Below, in pieces: positions 16,300 to 24,537 of a stretch of DNA of 64,000 bases. The DNA lies in NCBI RefSeq assembly GCF_014649835.1, contig NZ_BMTU01000001.1:124001-188000 (forward strand), in the 5' to 3' direction. The first letter of the stretch is position 1; every line of letters starts with the position of its first letter. The position numbers were made by a program, and so were the translations under genes. The DNA comes from Streptomyces pilosus. GTDB taxonomy: Bacteria > Actinomycetota > Actinomycetes > Streptomycetales > Streptomycetaceae. The notes under the pieces are model-generated. The model was not told the origin of the DNA. It saw only the letters and a program-made list of their open reading frames with translations, and ran no database searches.

Positions 16300-17721
16300 T
16301 CAGCCGACCGCGCCTTCCATCTGCAGCTCGATCAGCCGGTTGAGCTCCAGCGCGTACTCCATCGGCAGTTCCTTGGCGATCGGCTCGACGAAGCCGCGCA
16401 CGATCATCGCCATCGCCTCGAACTCACTCAGGCCGCGGCTCATCAGGTAGAAGAGCTGGTCCTCGGAGACCTTGGAGACGGTCGCCTCGTGGCCCATGGA
16501 CACGTCGTCCTCGCGGACGTCCACGTAGGGGTAGGTGTCCGAGCGGGAGATGGTGTCGACGAGCAGCGCGTCGCACAGCACGTTGGACTTGGCGCCCGGG
16601 GCGCCCTCGCCGATCTCGATCAGGCCGCGGTAGGAGGTACGGCCGCCGCCGCGCGCCACCGACTTGGAGACGATGTTGGACGAGGTGTTCGGGGCCATGT
16701 GGACCATCTTGGCGCCCGCGTCCTGGTGCTGGCCCTCGCCGGCGAAGGCGATGGACAGCGTCTCGCCCTTGGCGTGCTCGCCCATGAGGTAGACGGCCGG
16801 GTACTTCATCGTCACCTTGGAGCCGATGTTGCCGTCGACCCACTCCATGGTCGCGCCCTCGTAGGCCACGGCGCGCTTGGTGACCAGGTTGTAGACGTTG
16901 TTCGACCAGTTCTGGATGGTCGTGTAGCGGCAGCGGGCGTTCTTCTTGACGATGATCTCGACGACCGCGGAGTGCAGCGAGTCCGACTTGTAGATCGGGG
17001 CGGTGCAGCCCTCGACGTAGTGCACGTAGGCACCCTCGTCGACGATGATCAGGGTCCGCTCGAACTGGCCCATGTTCTCGGTGTTGATCCGGAAGTAGGC
17101 CTGGAGCGGGATCTCGACGTGCACGCCCGGCGGGACGTAGATGAAGGAGCCGCCCGACCACACGGCGGAGTTCAGCGACGCGAACTTGTTGTCGCCGACC
17201 GGGATGACCGTGCCGAAGTACTCCTTGAAGAGCTCCGGGTGCTCCTTCAGGGCGGTGTCGGTGTCCAGGAAGATGACGCCCTGCTCCTCCAGGTCCTCAC
17301 GGATCTGGTGGTAGACGACCTCCGACTCGTACTGGGCGGCGACACCGGCGACGAGGCGCTTCTTCTCGGCCTCCGGGATGCCCAGCTTGTCGTAGGTGTT
17401 CTTGATGTCCTCGGGCAGGTCCTCCCAGGACTCCGCCTGCTTCTCCGTGGAGCGCACGAAGTACTTGATGTTGTCGAAGTCGATGCCCGAGAGGTCGGAG
17501 CCCCAGTTCGGCATGGGCTTCTTCTCGAACAGGCGCAGACCCTTGAGGCGGAGCTTGGTCATCCACTCCGGCTCGTCCTTCTTCGCGGAGATGTCCCGGA
17601 CGACGTCCTCGTTCAGGCCGCGGCGCGCCGACGCACCGGCCTCGTCACGGTCGGCCCAGCCGTATTCGTAGGTGCCCAGACCCTCCAGCTCGGGGTGGGC
17701 AGTCTCCGTGGGGAGAGTCAT
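16300..17721 (-). CDS. sufB: Fe-S assembly scaffold SufB
   Basis: The 473-residue core SUF scaffold is highly conserved. Visible segments are [40 protein letters not shown] and [21 protein letters not shown] sequence, with [11 protein letters not shown] near the end. The Cys in YVEGCTAP (about 237) is the expected cluster-related residue. There is no intein, although some mycobacterial sufB genes carry one. The start at 17721 overlaps the sufR stop by 4 bases, so the regulator and the scaffold are co-translated. Confidence 0.96.
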   Translation of the reverse strand: MTLPTETAHPELEGLGTYEYGWADRDEAGASARRGLNEDVVRDISAKKDEPEWMTKLRLKGLRLFEKKPMPNWGSDLSGIDFDNIKYFVRSTEKQAESWEDLPEDIKNTYDKLGIPEAEKKRLVAGVAAQYESEVVYHQIREDLEEQGVIFLDTDTALKEHPELFKEYFGTVIPVGDNKFASLNSAVWSGGSFIYVPPGVHVEIPLQAYFRINTENMGQFERTLIIVDEGAYVHYVEGCTAPIYKSDSLHSAVVEIIVKKNARCRYTTIQNWSNNVYNLVTKRAVAYEGATMEWVDGNIGSKVTMKYPAVYLMGEHAKGETLSIAFAGEGQHQDAGAKMVHMAPNTSSNIVSKSVARGGGRTSYRGLIEIGEGAPGAKSNVLCDALLVDTISRSDTYPYVDVREDDVSMGHEATVSKVSEDQLFYLMSRGLSEFEAMAMIVRGFVEPIAKELPMEYALELNRLIELQMEGAVG

Positions 17722-18431
17722 GCGGGGTTCCTCCCGGACGTGCTTTCAGATGCGTGGTGGGAAATCTTGGGGATGAACGTCGTGCAGACGCCGTCGCCGT
17801 GCGCGATCGTCGCCAGCCGCTGTACGTGCGTACCGAGCAGCTCGGCGAAGAACTCCGTCTCGGCCTCGCACAGCTGCGGGAACTGTTCGGCGGCGTGGGC
17901 GACCGGGCAGTGGTGCTGGCAGAGCTGTTCGCCGACCGGTGCGCTGCGCGCGGTTGCAGCGTACCCGTCCGCGCTCAGGGCCTTGGCCAGCGCTTCCGTC
18001 CGCTCCTCGGGGGCCACGCCCTCGACCGCCCTGCGGTACGTCTCGGCCTGGGCGGCGATCCTGGCGCGGGCGAACGCGGCGATCGCCTCGCTGCCGCCCT
18101 CCCGCTCGCCGATCCAGCGCAGGGCGTCCACGGCCAGCTTGTCGTACGACTGGTCGAAGGCGTCCCGTCCGCAGTCGGTGAGGGCGAAGACCTTGGCCGG
18201 GCGCCCGCGCGTGCGGGCGCCGTAGACGCGCCGCTCGCGCGCCTCCACGACGTTGTCGGCGGCCAGCGTGTCCAGGTGCCGGCGTACGGCCGCCTGGGTG
18301 AGTCCGAGTCGCTCGGCCAGCTCGGCGACGGTCGACGGGCCGTGGTCCAGGATGGAGCGGGCGACGCGGTTGCGGGTGGACCGCTCACCGGTTGCCAGTT
18401 CCTCGTGGGAAGCCTCGCCGACGTTTTTCAC
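17718..18431 (-). CDS. sufR: Fe-S-sensing repressor of the suf operon
   Basis: The 237-residue protein from GTG at 18431 begins [12 protein letters not shown]. It has an N-terminal winged helix ([20 protein letters not shown]) and a C-terminal Cys-rich cluster-binding region: [20 protein letters not shown]. SufR homologues hold an Fe-S cluster and repress suf when clusters are plentiful. The frame is open up to a GTG at 18503, but I choose 18431 because a CAAC-N6-GTTG motif, known as the SufR operator in cyanobacteria and reported in Streptomyces, sits at 18431-18444 and would otherwise lie inside the coding sequence. This is the first gene of the suf operon. Confidence 0.92.
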   Translation of the reverse strand: MKNVGEASHEELATGERSTRNRVARSILDHGPSTVAELAERLGLTQAAVRRHLDTLAADNVVEARERRVYGARTRGRPAKVFALTDCGRDAFDQSYDKLAVDALRWIGEREGGSEAIAAFARARIAAQAETYRRAVEGVAPEERTEALAKALSADGYAATARSAPVGEQLCQHHCPVAHAAEQFPQLCEAETEFFAELLGTHVQRLATIAHGDGVCTTFIPKISHHASESTSGRNPA

Positions 18432-18444
18432 AACGCCATTGTTG
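18431..18444. promoter_or_regulatory. SufR operator CAAC-N6-GTTG
   Basis: CAACGCCATTGTTG is a perfect match to the published SufR site (CAAC-N6-GTTG). It touches the sufR GTG start codon, which implies a very short or absent leader and autorepression by SufR of the whole sufR-B-D-Rieske-C-S-U-T operon. Confidence 0.8.
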
Positions 18445-18503
18445 CGTAATTCGTCCGGGACCGGCAAGCCGCGCCCGATCGGCCCCACGGTGCGCTGCGT
18501 CAC

Positions 18504-18517
18504 TTAGGTAAACCTAA
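18504..18517. promoter_or_regulatory. Unassigned palindrome TTAGGT-AA-ACCTAA
   Basis: This perfect 14-bp inverted repeat lies in the divergent region between sufR and the AAC(3)-like gene, 60 bases upstream of the SufR operator. The arms resemble those of DtxR/IdeR iron boxes but the spacing is 5 bases too short, so the binding protein is unclear. Confidence 0.5.
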
Positions 18518-18592
18518 TCCGACCTGCGGAAACGATCTTTGATCGATCAATTCGGTGGCGTCCGGAGACGGCTTCCTGCACACTCCCCGACC

Positions 18593-19405
18593 ATGCCCAC
18601 ACCCGCTCCGACCGGCCCACTCGTCACCCGCGACACCCTCTCCGCGCGGCTGCGCGCACTCGGCGTCCGGCCCGGCGAGATCCTCCTCGCGCACTCCTCG
18701 CTCAGCGCCCTGGGCTGGGTCAACGGCGGCGCGGCCACGGTGGTCCGGGCGCTGCTGGACGCGCTCGGCCCGGACGGCACGCTGGTGGTGCCCACGCAGA
18801 CCGGCGACCTCTCCGACCCGGCGCTGTGGCAGGCCCCGCCCGTGCCGCCCGCGTGGTGGGCGACCATCCGGGCGACCATGCCCGCCTACGACCCGCTGAC
18901 CACGCCCGCGCGCGGGGTCGGCGTGATACCGGAGGCCGTGCGGACCTGGCCGGGCGCGCTGCGCTCCGCGCACCCCCAGACGTCGTTCGCGGCGGTCGGC
19001 CGCCGGGCGGCGGAGGTCGTCGCGGGACACGCGACCGACTGCCGGCTGGGCGAGCGCAGCCCGCTGGCCGTGCTGGAGCGGCTCGGCGCACGCGTGCTGC
19101 TGCTCGGCGCCGGGTACGACGCCTGCACCGCCTTCCACCTCGCCGAGTACCGCGTGCCGTCCCCGCGCGTCGAGGTCGGCCGCCCCGGCCCGGACGGCTG
19201 GGAGACGGTGACCGAGGTGTCGATCACCTCCGAGGACTTCGACGCCCTGGGCCACGACTTCGAACGCGACCGGCCCGTCGTGCGCGGCACGGTGGGGGCG
19301 GCCGACGCCCGCCTGTTCCCGCTGGCGGAGGCGGTGGCCTACGCCGAGGGCTGGCTGGGCACGCACCGTCCCCGGGAGGAGGAGTTCCAGCACCCCACGG
19401 TCTGA
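18593..19405 (+). CDS. AAC(3)-family aminoglycoside N-acetyltransferase-like protein
   Basis: The 270-residue protein begins MPTPAPTGPLVTRDTL. Family signatures are LLAHSSLSALGWVNGGAATVV (in two parts: LLAHSSLSALGW and VNGGAATVV), GTLVVPTQTGDLSDP, RSAHPQTSFAAVG, and LLLGAGYDACTAFHLAEY. It is in the YokD/AAC(3) acetyl-CoA-dependent fold that modifies the 3-amino group of 2-deoxystreptamine antibiotics. Chromosomal Streptomyces members may be cryptic resistance enzymes or act on other substrates. The start is the ATG at 18593; no strong ribosome binding site is visible. It is divergent from sufR. Confidence 0.88.
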   Translation: MPTPAPTGPLVTRDTLSARLRALGVRPGEILLAHSSLSALGWVNGGAATVVRALLDALGPDGTLVVPTQTGDLSDPALWQAPPVPPAWWATIRATMPAYDPLTTPARGVGVIPEAVRTWPGALRSAHPQTSFAAVGRRAAEVVAGHATDCRLGERSPLAVLERLGARVLLLGAGYDACTAFHLAEYRVPSPRVEVGRPGPDGWETVTEVSITSEDFDALGHDFERDRPVVRGTVGAADARLFPLAEAVAYAEGWLGTHRPREEEFQHPTV

Positions 19406-19422
19406 GGCCCGGGCGGTCTCCC

Positions 19423-19428
19423 TAGACT
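19423..19428 (+). promoter_or_regulatory. Candidate -10 for a leaderless ABC operon
   Basis: TAGACT ends 8 bases before the ATG at 19437, and no ribosome binding site is present, as expected for a leaderless mRNA. Confidence 0.45.
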
Positions 19429-19436
19429 CGTGTCCC

Positions 19437-20360
19437 ATGCGAAGTGAGCCCGTGGTCCAAGTGCAGGCCCTGGTGAAGCGGTACGGCACGAAGACCGCGG
19501 TGGACGGCCTCGACCTGGTGGCCCGGGCGGGCGTGACCGCCGTGCTCGGCCCGAACGGGGCGGGCAAGACGACCACGGTCGAGACCTGCGAGGGATACCG
19601 GCGCCCTGACTCCGGCACCGTCCGCGTGCTGGGCCTGGACCCGGTGCGGGAGTCGGCCGCGCTGCGGCCCCGGGTCGGGGTGATGCTCCAGTCCGGCGGC
19701 GTCTACTCGGGCGCCCGGGCCGACGAGATGCTCCGGCACGTGGCGAAGCTGCACGCGCATCCGCTGGACGTGGACGCGCTGATCGAGCGCCTGGGGCTCG
19801 GCTCCTGCGGCAGGACCTCCTACCGGCGGCTGTCCGGCGGCCAGCAGCAGCGGCTGGCGCTGGCGATGGCCGTGGTCGGGCGCCCCGAGCTGGTGTTCCT
19901 GGACGAGCCGACCGCCGGCCTCGACCCACAGGCCCGCCGCGCCACCTGGGACCTGGTCCGGGACCTGCGCGCCGACGGCGTCTCGGTGATCCTCACCACC
20001 CACTACATGGACGAGGCCGAGCAGCTCGCCGACGACGTGGCGGTCATCGACGCCGGCCGGGTCGTCGCCCAGGGCTCCCCCGAGGAGCTGTGCCGGGGCG
20101 GCGCCGAGAACACCCTCCGCTTCTCCGGGCGGCCGGGGCTGGACGTGGCCTCCCTGCTGAAGGCCCTGCCCTCCGGCTGCACCGCCGCCGAGGTGACCTC
20201 GGGCACGTACCGGGTCGTCGGTGACGTCGGGCCGCAGCTGCTCGCCACGGTGACGTCCTGGTGCGCGCAGCACGGCGTGATGCCGGACCGGATCTCGGTG
20301 GAACGGCACACCCTCGAAGACGTCTTCCTCGAACTGACCGGCAAGGAGCTGCGCGCGTGA
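19437..20360 (+). CDS. ABC-2 exporter ATP-binding protein
   Basis: The 307-residue ATPase has Walker A GPNGAGKTTT (about 39-48), Q-loop GVMLQSGGV, signature LSGGQQQRLA (about 130-139) and Walker B LVFLDEPTAGLDPQARR, with the H-loop in TTHYMDEAEQLAD. The C-terminal extension (about 220-307) is of the drug/lipid export type (DRA-like). The GTGA overlap with the next gene shows it pairs with that permease. Substrate unknown. Confidence 0.93.
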   Translation: MRSEPVVQVQALVKRYGTKTAVDGLDLVARAGVTAVLGPNGAGKTTTVETCEGYRRPDSGTVRVLGLDPVRESAALRPRVGVMLQSGGVYSGARADEMLRHVAKLHAHPLDVDALIERLGLGSCGRTSYRRLSGGQQQRLALAMAVVGRPELVFLDEPTAGLDPQARRATWDLVRDLRADGVSVILTTHYMDEAEQLADDVAVIDAGRVVAQGSPEELCRGGAENTLRFSGRPGLDVASLLKALPSGCTAAEVTSGTYRVVGDVGPQLLATVTSWCAQHGVMPDRISVERHTLEDVFLELTGKELRA

Positions 20361-21127
20361 CCGCCACCGGCACCTATTCACCGAAGCCGGGCGCGGCGCC
20401 CCTGACCCGCATGATCGCGGCACAGGCCGCGCTCGAGACGAGGATGCTGCTGCGCAACGGCGAACAGCTGCTGCTGACCGTGATCATCCCGACGCTGCTG
20501 CTGGTGCTGTTCGGCACCGTGGACGTGGTGGACCTCGGTGAGGGCGAGGCGGTGGACTTCCTCGCCCCCGGCATCCTCGCGCTCGCGGTGATGTCGACGG
20601 CGTTCACCGGCCAGGCCATCGCGACCGGCTTCGAGCGCCGCTACGGAGTGCTGAAGCGGCTCGCCTCCTCGCCGCTGCCCCGCTGGGGACTGATGACCGC
20701 GAAGACGATCTCGGTGCTGGTCACCGAGGTGCTCCAGGTGCTCCTCGTGACGGTGATCGCCCTGGCGCTCGGCTGGTCCCCGCGGGGCAACCCGCTCTCC
20801 GTGCTGCTGCTGCTGGTGCTCGGCACGGCCGCCTTCTCGGGCCTCGGGCTGCTGATGGCCGGCACCCTGAAGGCCGAGGCGACGCTCGCCGCCGCCAACC
20901 TGGTCTTCCTGCTGCTGCTCGTCGGCGGCGGGGTGATCGTCCCGCTCGACCGGTTCCCGGACGCGGCGCAGGACGTGCTCGGCCTGCTGCCGATCTCGGC
21001 CCTCTCCGAGGGGCTGCGGGACGTGCTCCAGCACGGCGCCGGGATGCCGTGGGGCGAACTCGGGATCCTCGCCGTGTGGGCGGTCGCCGGGCTCGCGGCG
21101 GCCGGGAAGTTCTTCCGCTGGGAGTAG
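20357..21127 (+). CDS. ABC-2 type exporter permease
   Basis: The 256-residue integral membrane protein has about six spans, for example LLLTVIIPTLLLVLFGTV, FLAPGILALAVMSTAF and LVFLLLLVGGGVIVPL. The motif GFERRYGVLKRLASSPLPRW is the cytoplasmic coupling region of ABC-2 permeases. It starts with GTG at 20357 overlapping the ATPase stop. With the ATPase it forms a half-transporter pair that likely dimerises for export of a drug or lipid. Confidence 0.92.
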   Translation: MTATGTYSPKPGAAPLTRMIAAQAALETRMLLRNGEQLLLTVIIPTLLLVLFGTVDVVDLGEGEAVDFLAPGILALAVMSTAFTGQAIATGFERRYGVLKRLASSPLPRWGLMTAKTISVLVTEVLQVLLVTVIALALGWSPRGNPLSVLLLLVLGTAAFSGLGLLMAGTLKAEATLAAANLVFLLLLVGGGVIVPLDRFPDAAQDVLGLLPISALSEGLRDVLQHGAGMPWGELGILAVWAVAGLAAAGKFFRWE

Positions 21128-21179
21128 CCGCGTGCCCGGAACCGACCCTCGTGAAAGCGTGCACAAGCGGCGCCCTACG

Positions 21180-22208
21180 ATGGGACGCGTGCCAAACGTG
21201 ACCCGCGCCGACGCCCCGACGAGCCGGCGCAGCCCCCTCGCCTTCATCGCCGCCCGCTGGACCCCGGATCCCCGGACCGTCCGCCGGGCGGCCCTCGCCG
21301 CACTCGTCATGGCGGTGGTCATCGTGGTCACCGGCGGGGCCGTCCGGCTCACCGGTTCCGGCCTCGGCTGCCCGACCTGGCCCAAGTGCACCGAGGACTC
21401 AATCACCTCGACCCGTGAGATGGGCGTGCACGGCGCCATCGAGTTCGGCAACCGCCTGCTCACCTACGTGCTGTGCGCCGCCGTCGGCTGGGCGATCGTC
21501 GCCGCACGCTCGCAGAAGCCGTTCCGGCGCAGCCTGACCCGGCTGGGCTGGGCGCAGTTCTGGATCGTCATGGGCAACGCGATCCTCGGCGGCATCGTGG
21601 TCCTCGTCGGTCTGAACCCGTACACGGTCGCGGCGCACTTCCTGCTGTCCTCGGCGCTGATCGCGGTCGCGACGGTGATGTGGCAGCGCACCCGCGAGGG
21701 TGACGGCGCGCCCCGGCCGCTGGTCGGCAAGGCGGTGCGGCAGCTGGTGTGGTTCATGGTGGCCGCCTCCGTGCTGCTGATCGCGGTCGGCACGGTCGTC
21801 ACCGGCGCCGGTCCGCACGCCGGCGACTCCAGCGAGGTCGCACGGATGCCGGTGGACTGGGAGACGGTCAGCAAGCTGCACGCCGTGCTGGCGTGGATCG
21901 TGGTGACGCTGACGTTCGCCCTGTGGTTCGTCCTCAAGGCCGTCGACGCCCCCGGAGGCCCCCTGGCCCGCACCCGCGAGCTGTTCCTGATCCTGCTCGC
22001 CCAGGGCGCCATCGGCTACGTGCAGTACTTCACCGACCTGCCCGAGGTCCTGGTGGGCCTGCACATGTTCGGCTCGTGCGTGATGTGGATCTGGGTGCTC
22101 CTGGTCCTGCTGTCCCTGCGCGAACGCCCGGGGACGGCGGCGCCGGAGGTGGCCGTCCCGGCCGCTCAGGAGCCGGCCACCAGCGCGTCGATCGCCGGCC
22201 CCAGGTAG
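21180..22208 (+). CDS. ctaA: Haem A synthase (COX15/CtaA family)
   Basis: This integral membrane protein of about 342 residues oxidises haem O to haem A for cytochrome c oxidase. It has eight predicted spans and four conserved His positions: EMGVHGAIEFGNR, AAHFLLSSAL, SKLHAVLAW and VGLHMFGSC. It also has the signature GGAVRLTGSGLGCPTWPKC, whose Cys pair is typical. The start is uncertain: ATG at 21180, or GTG at 21189 if the TACGAT at 21177-ish acts as a -10 for a leaderless mRNA. Its stop lies 43 bases inside the convergent nucleotidyltransferase gene. ctaB, the preceding enzyme in the pathway, is about 3 kb downstream. Confidence 0.93.
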   Translation: MGRVPNVTRADAPTSRRSPLAFIAARWTPDPRTVRRAALAALVMAVVIVVTGGAVRLTGSGLGCPTWPKCTEDSITSTREMGVHGAIEFGNRLLTYVLCAAVGWAIVAARSQKPFRRSLTRLGWAQFWIVMGNAILGGIVVLVGLNPYTVAAHFLLSSALIAVATVMWQRTREGDGAPRPLVGKAVRQLVWFMVAASVLLIAVGTVVTGAGPHAGDSSEVARMPVDWETVSKLHAVLAWIVVTLTFALWFVLKAVDAPGGPLARTRELFLILLAQGAIGYVQYFTDLPEVLVGLHMFGSCVMWIWVLLVLLSLRERPGTAAPEVAVPAAQEPATSASIAGPR

Positions 22209-22900
22209 TCCCGGGTCAGCCGGGCCCGGCGCCGGGTCCACTCCTCGGCGGGCGGCGCGGGAGCGTCGTAGCGCCGCCTGCGGACGTCCTCGACGACCTC
22301 GCCGGGGGCGCCGAGGCCGGGCAGGACGTCCAGCGCCTCCCGCTTGGTGATCAGGCGGCCCTCGCGCAGGGTCACGGTGGCGCGGGCGAAGGTCAGCAGG
22401 CCCAGGTCGACCCACACGTCCCGCGTCCAGTGGGCGGCCCGGTCCACCGCGGGCCGCCAGAAGTCCCGCTGGTCGCGCACCACGAAGTCGGCGAGCTCGC
22501 CGTCGGGGACCGGCGGCAGGACGTCCGCGGGCGGCGCCCCGTGCAGGACCCGGCCGAAGGTGTGCAGCTCGGTGCGGGTGACCGGGGTGACCGGGCGCCG
22601 GAACAGCTGCTGGTGCGCCCAGGTGAGATGGCGCCGCCCGGGGTCCGCGGCGGTCGGCGGTGTGAGGTAGGTGCAGTGCAGCCGGCCCGCGAGCGGCTCG
22701 GTGCGCAGCCGCGCGTGCAGCAGGGCGATCCGCCACACCGTGCGCGCGGGGAGCGGGTGGTCGAGGACCGCGATCAGGTCCAGGTCGCTGCGGCCCTCCA
22801 CGTAGTCGCCCCCGGCCAGTGAGCCGTGCGCCCACAGGGCGACGGGAGCGAGCGGTGCCATGTCCGTCAGGAGGCGGTCGAGCAGGGCGTCGGTCGTCAT
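22166..22900 (-). CDS. Nucleotidyltransferase-domain protein
   Basis: The 244-residue protein has the Pol-beta-like nucleotidyltransferase motif in LWAHGSLAGGDYVEGRSDLD (about 23-42): GS-x9-ish followed by the Asp-x-Asp metal pair in SDLDLIAVL. The rest is helical and resembles the C-terminal domain of streptomycin/spectinomycin adenylyltransferases. The substrate is unknown; it may be an antibiotic-modifying or a housekeeping enzyme. It is convergent with ctaA and overlaps its 3' end by 43 bases, unusual in this region. The start ATG at 22900 fits the motif spacing. Confidence 0.8.
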   Translation of the reverse strand: MTTDALLDRLLTDMAPLAPVALWAHGSLAGGDYVEGRSDLDLIAVLDHPLPARTVWRIALLHARLRTEPLAGRLHCTYLTPPTAADPGRRHLTWAHQQLFRRPVTPVTRTELHTFGRVLHGAPPADVLPPVPDGELADFVVRDQRDFWRPAVDRAAHWTRDVWVDLGLLTFARATVTLREGRLITKREALDVLPGLGAPGEVVEDVRRRRYDAPAPPAEEWTRRRARLTRDYLGPAIDALVAGS

Positions 22901-22918
22901 CCGCCGAGCCTTCCCGCC

Positions 22919-24025
22919 TCACCCCAGCCCGTACACCCGCTCCGCGTTGCCCGAGGCGATCAGGCCGGCCACCCGCCGGGCGTCGTCGAGCGACCACGCC
23001 CCCTCCGTGACCCAGGTGCCGAGCACCCGGTCGAGCGCCTGGCGGAACAGCCGGGCGGCCACCACGTGCAGCTCGGGCAGACCGCGGGCGCCGCTGGAGA
23101 AGAGGATCTTTCCGAACGGGGCGAGCTCCAGCACCTCCGCGAGGACACCCGCCGCACGGGCGCCGGTGCGCACCAGCGCGGCCCCGCAGTCGGCGTAGAC
23201 GTGCGGGAAGACGCCGGCCAGGTGGGCGGCGTGCCGGTGGTACGGGTAGCCGTGCAGCAGGACGAGGTCGGTGCGCAGCCCCGCGGTGGCCCGCACGAAG
23301 TCGGTGAGCAGGACCGGATCGGTGCGGTCGACGCGGGCGCCCGGCGCGCCGAGCCCGGCGTGCAGCTGGAGCGGCAGGCCCGAGGCGACGGCGATCCACA
23401 GCAGGTGCCGCAGCAGCACCGGGTCGTTCAGCTCGCCCCCGGCCCGGCGTCCGGCCAGCCAGCGTCCCGCCGCACCGCGCACCTCCCCGGCGCCCGGCGG
23501 TTCCGGGGTGAGCGCGAGCCCGTGCCGGAGTCCGGCGACGGAGGTGAAGGCGACCGCGTGGGCGGCGGCGCCGTGCACGGACTCGGCCAGGTTGGCGAGG
23601 AAGGAGCCGACGGTGCCGGAGGTGTCGGCGACCTGTTCGGCGAGCTGTTCCAGGCGGACGATCTCGTGCGCGTCCGCGTCGCCCGCCCGGCCCAGCTCGG
23701 TGGGTCCGGTGAGGTCGCCGGGCAGGCCGGTGTCGACGAGGTAGACGGAGATGCCGCTGCCCCGCAGCAGCCGGCGCCCGGCCTCGACGCCGCCGAGTTC
23801 GCGGCGCCGGGCGAGGTAGCGGGCGGGCGGGCAGTGCGGCTCCAGGCCGAGCAGGGGCGGGCACCAGCGGCGTACCGCGAACCCGGTCTGGGTGTCGAAC
23901 AGGGTGGTGCCGGGGGCGGGCGGTCCCTCGGTGCGGGTCAGCTGGGCCTCGAAGGTGCCGAGGCCCAGCTCGGTGCGCAGCACGCCGTGGCAGTACTGGT
24001 CCACGAGGGACGGCGGGTCGATCAT
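22919..24025 (-). CDS. Amidohydrolase-family protein, FluG N-domain-like
   Basis: The 368-residue protein resembles the amidohydrolase half of FluG-type proteins. Visible are LRHLLWIAVASGLPLQLHAGLGAPGARVDRTDP (parts LPLQLHAGLG), LVLLHGYPYHRHAAHLAGVF and NVYADCGAA-like (PHVYADCGAAL), and a C-terminal LFSSGARGLPEL. The N-terminal metal motif, normally H-x-H after a strand, reads LVDQYCHGVL here, so the first His is replaced by Tyr. The later HAG and HGYPYH metal residues are kept. It could be an active variant or a changed-function paralogue. It sits 18 bases after the nucleotidyltransferase gene's start, on the same strand and upstream of it. Confidence 0.75.
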   Translation of the reverse strand: MIDPPSLVDQYCHGVLRTELGLGTFEAQLTRTEGPPAPGTTLFDTQTGFAVRRWCPPLLGLEPHCPPARYLARRRELGGVEAGRRLLRGSGISVYLVDTGLPGDLTGPTELGRAGDADAHEIVRLEQLAEQVADTSGTVGSFLANLAESVHGAAAHAVAFTSVAGLRHGLALTPEPPGAGEVRGAAGRWLAGRRAGGELNDPVLLRHLLWIAVASGLPLQLHAGLGAPGARVDRTDPVLLTDFVRATAGLRTDLVLLHGYPYHRHAAHLAGVFPHVYADCGAALVRTGARAAGVLAEVLELAPFGKILFSSGARGLPELHVVAARLFRQALDRVLGTWVTEGAWSLDDARRVAGLIASGNAERVYGLG

Positions 24026-24110
24026 CTCCGGGCTCTCCCCGTGTGGACGCTGTCACGGCCTACAGGTCCTAACGGGTGAACCGGCGTATAGGTGTTGCCC
24101 CGGGGCGGGT

Positions 24111-24443
24111 TCAGCCGTTGGAGGGGCCGCCGACCTGGATCCCGGCCATCCGGCTCCACTCGTACGGGCCGGTCCTCACCTTCGCCGCGAACTCGCCGTC
24201 GAACTCCTCGTGGACGGTGATGCCGGCCTTCTCGACGGCCAGGCGGGCGATGTCCGTCGAGGGGGCGAAGACGTCGCCCCACGCGCCGTCCTCGCCGACG
24301 AGGACGATCCGGGCGCCGCGCTGTCCGAGGTACGCGACCTGTCCCTCGGCACCGCCGTGCTCCTCGGCGAAGCCGCCGATCCGCCGGGCGAGCCGTGCCG
24401 CCTTCTTCTCGGCCTTGGGGTCCACCTGCTGCGTGTCTGCCAT
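24111..24443 (-). CDS. Conserved hypothetical protein (110 aa)
   Basis: The small soluble protein begins MADTQQVDPKAEKKAARLARR. After a basic helical N-terminus comes a beta-rich stretch, QVAYLGQRGARIVLVGEDGA then WGDVFAPSTDIARLAVEKAG, ending EWSRMAGIQVGGPSNG. I do not recognise a named domain. It has no signal peptide or membrane span. Codon bias and an isolated location between two hairpin-bounded units support it as a real gene. Confidence 0.7.
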   Translation of the reverse strand: MADTQQVDPKAEKKAARLARRIGGFAEEHGGAEGQVAYLGQRGARIVLVGEDGAWGDVFAPSTDIARLAVEKAGITVHEEFDGEFAAKVRTGPYEWSRMAGIQVGGPSNG

Positions 24444-24478
24444 GAACAGGATGCTACCGACGGGTAGATCGAACGGCG

Positions 24479-24518
24479 ACGGGCGGGGTCCGTGGCCTTG
24501 GCCACGTGCCCCGCCCGT
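24479..24518. terminator. Terminator downstream of ctaB
   Basis: Nested complementary arms ACGGGCGGGG (24479-24488)/CCCCGCCCGT (24509-24518) and GTGGCC/GGCCAC lie just beyond the ctaB stop (24538). Confidence 0.7.
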
Positions 24519-24537
24519 GCGGTGGGTCAGGCGGCGG

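Noticed and set aside
18504..18517. Canonical DtxR/DmdR iron box
   Set aside because: Half sites fit but the spacing is 5 bases too short, so I list it only as an unassigned palindrome.
21399..24056. 885-codon open frame on the minus strand through ctaA, the nucleotidyltransferase and the amidohydrolase
   Set aside because: Composition is dominated by Arg, Pro and Ala, and three well-supported genes occupy the same bases in other frames.
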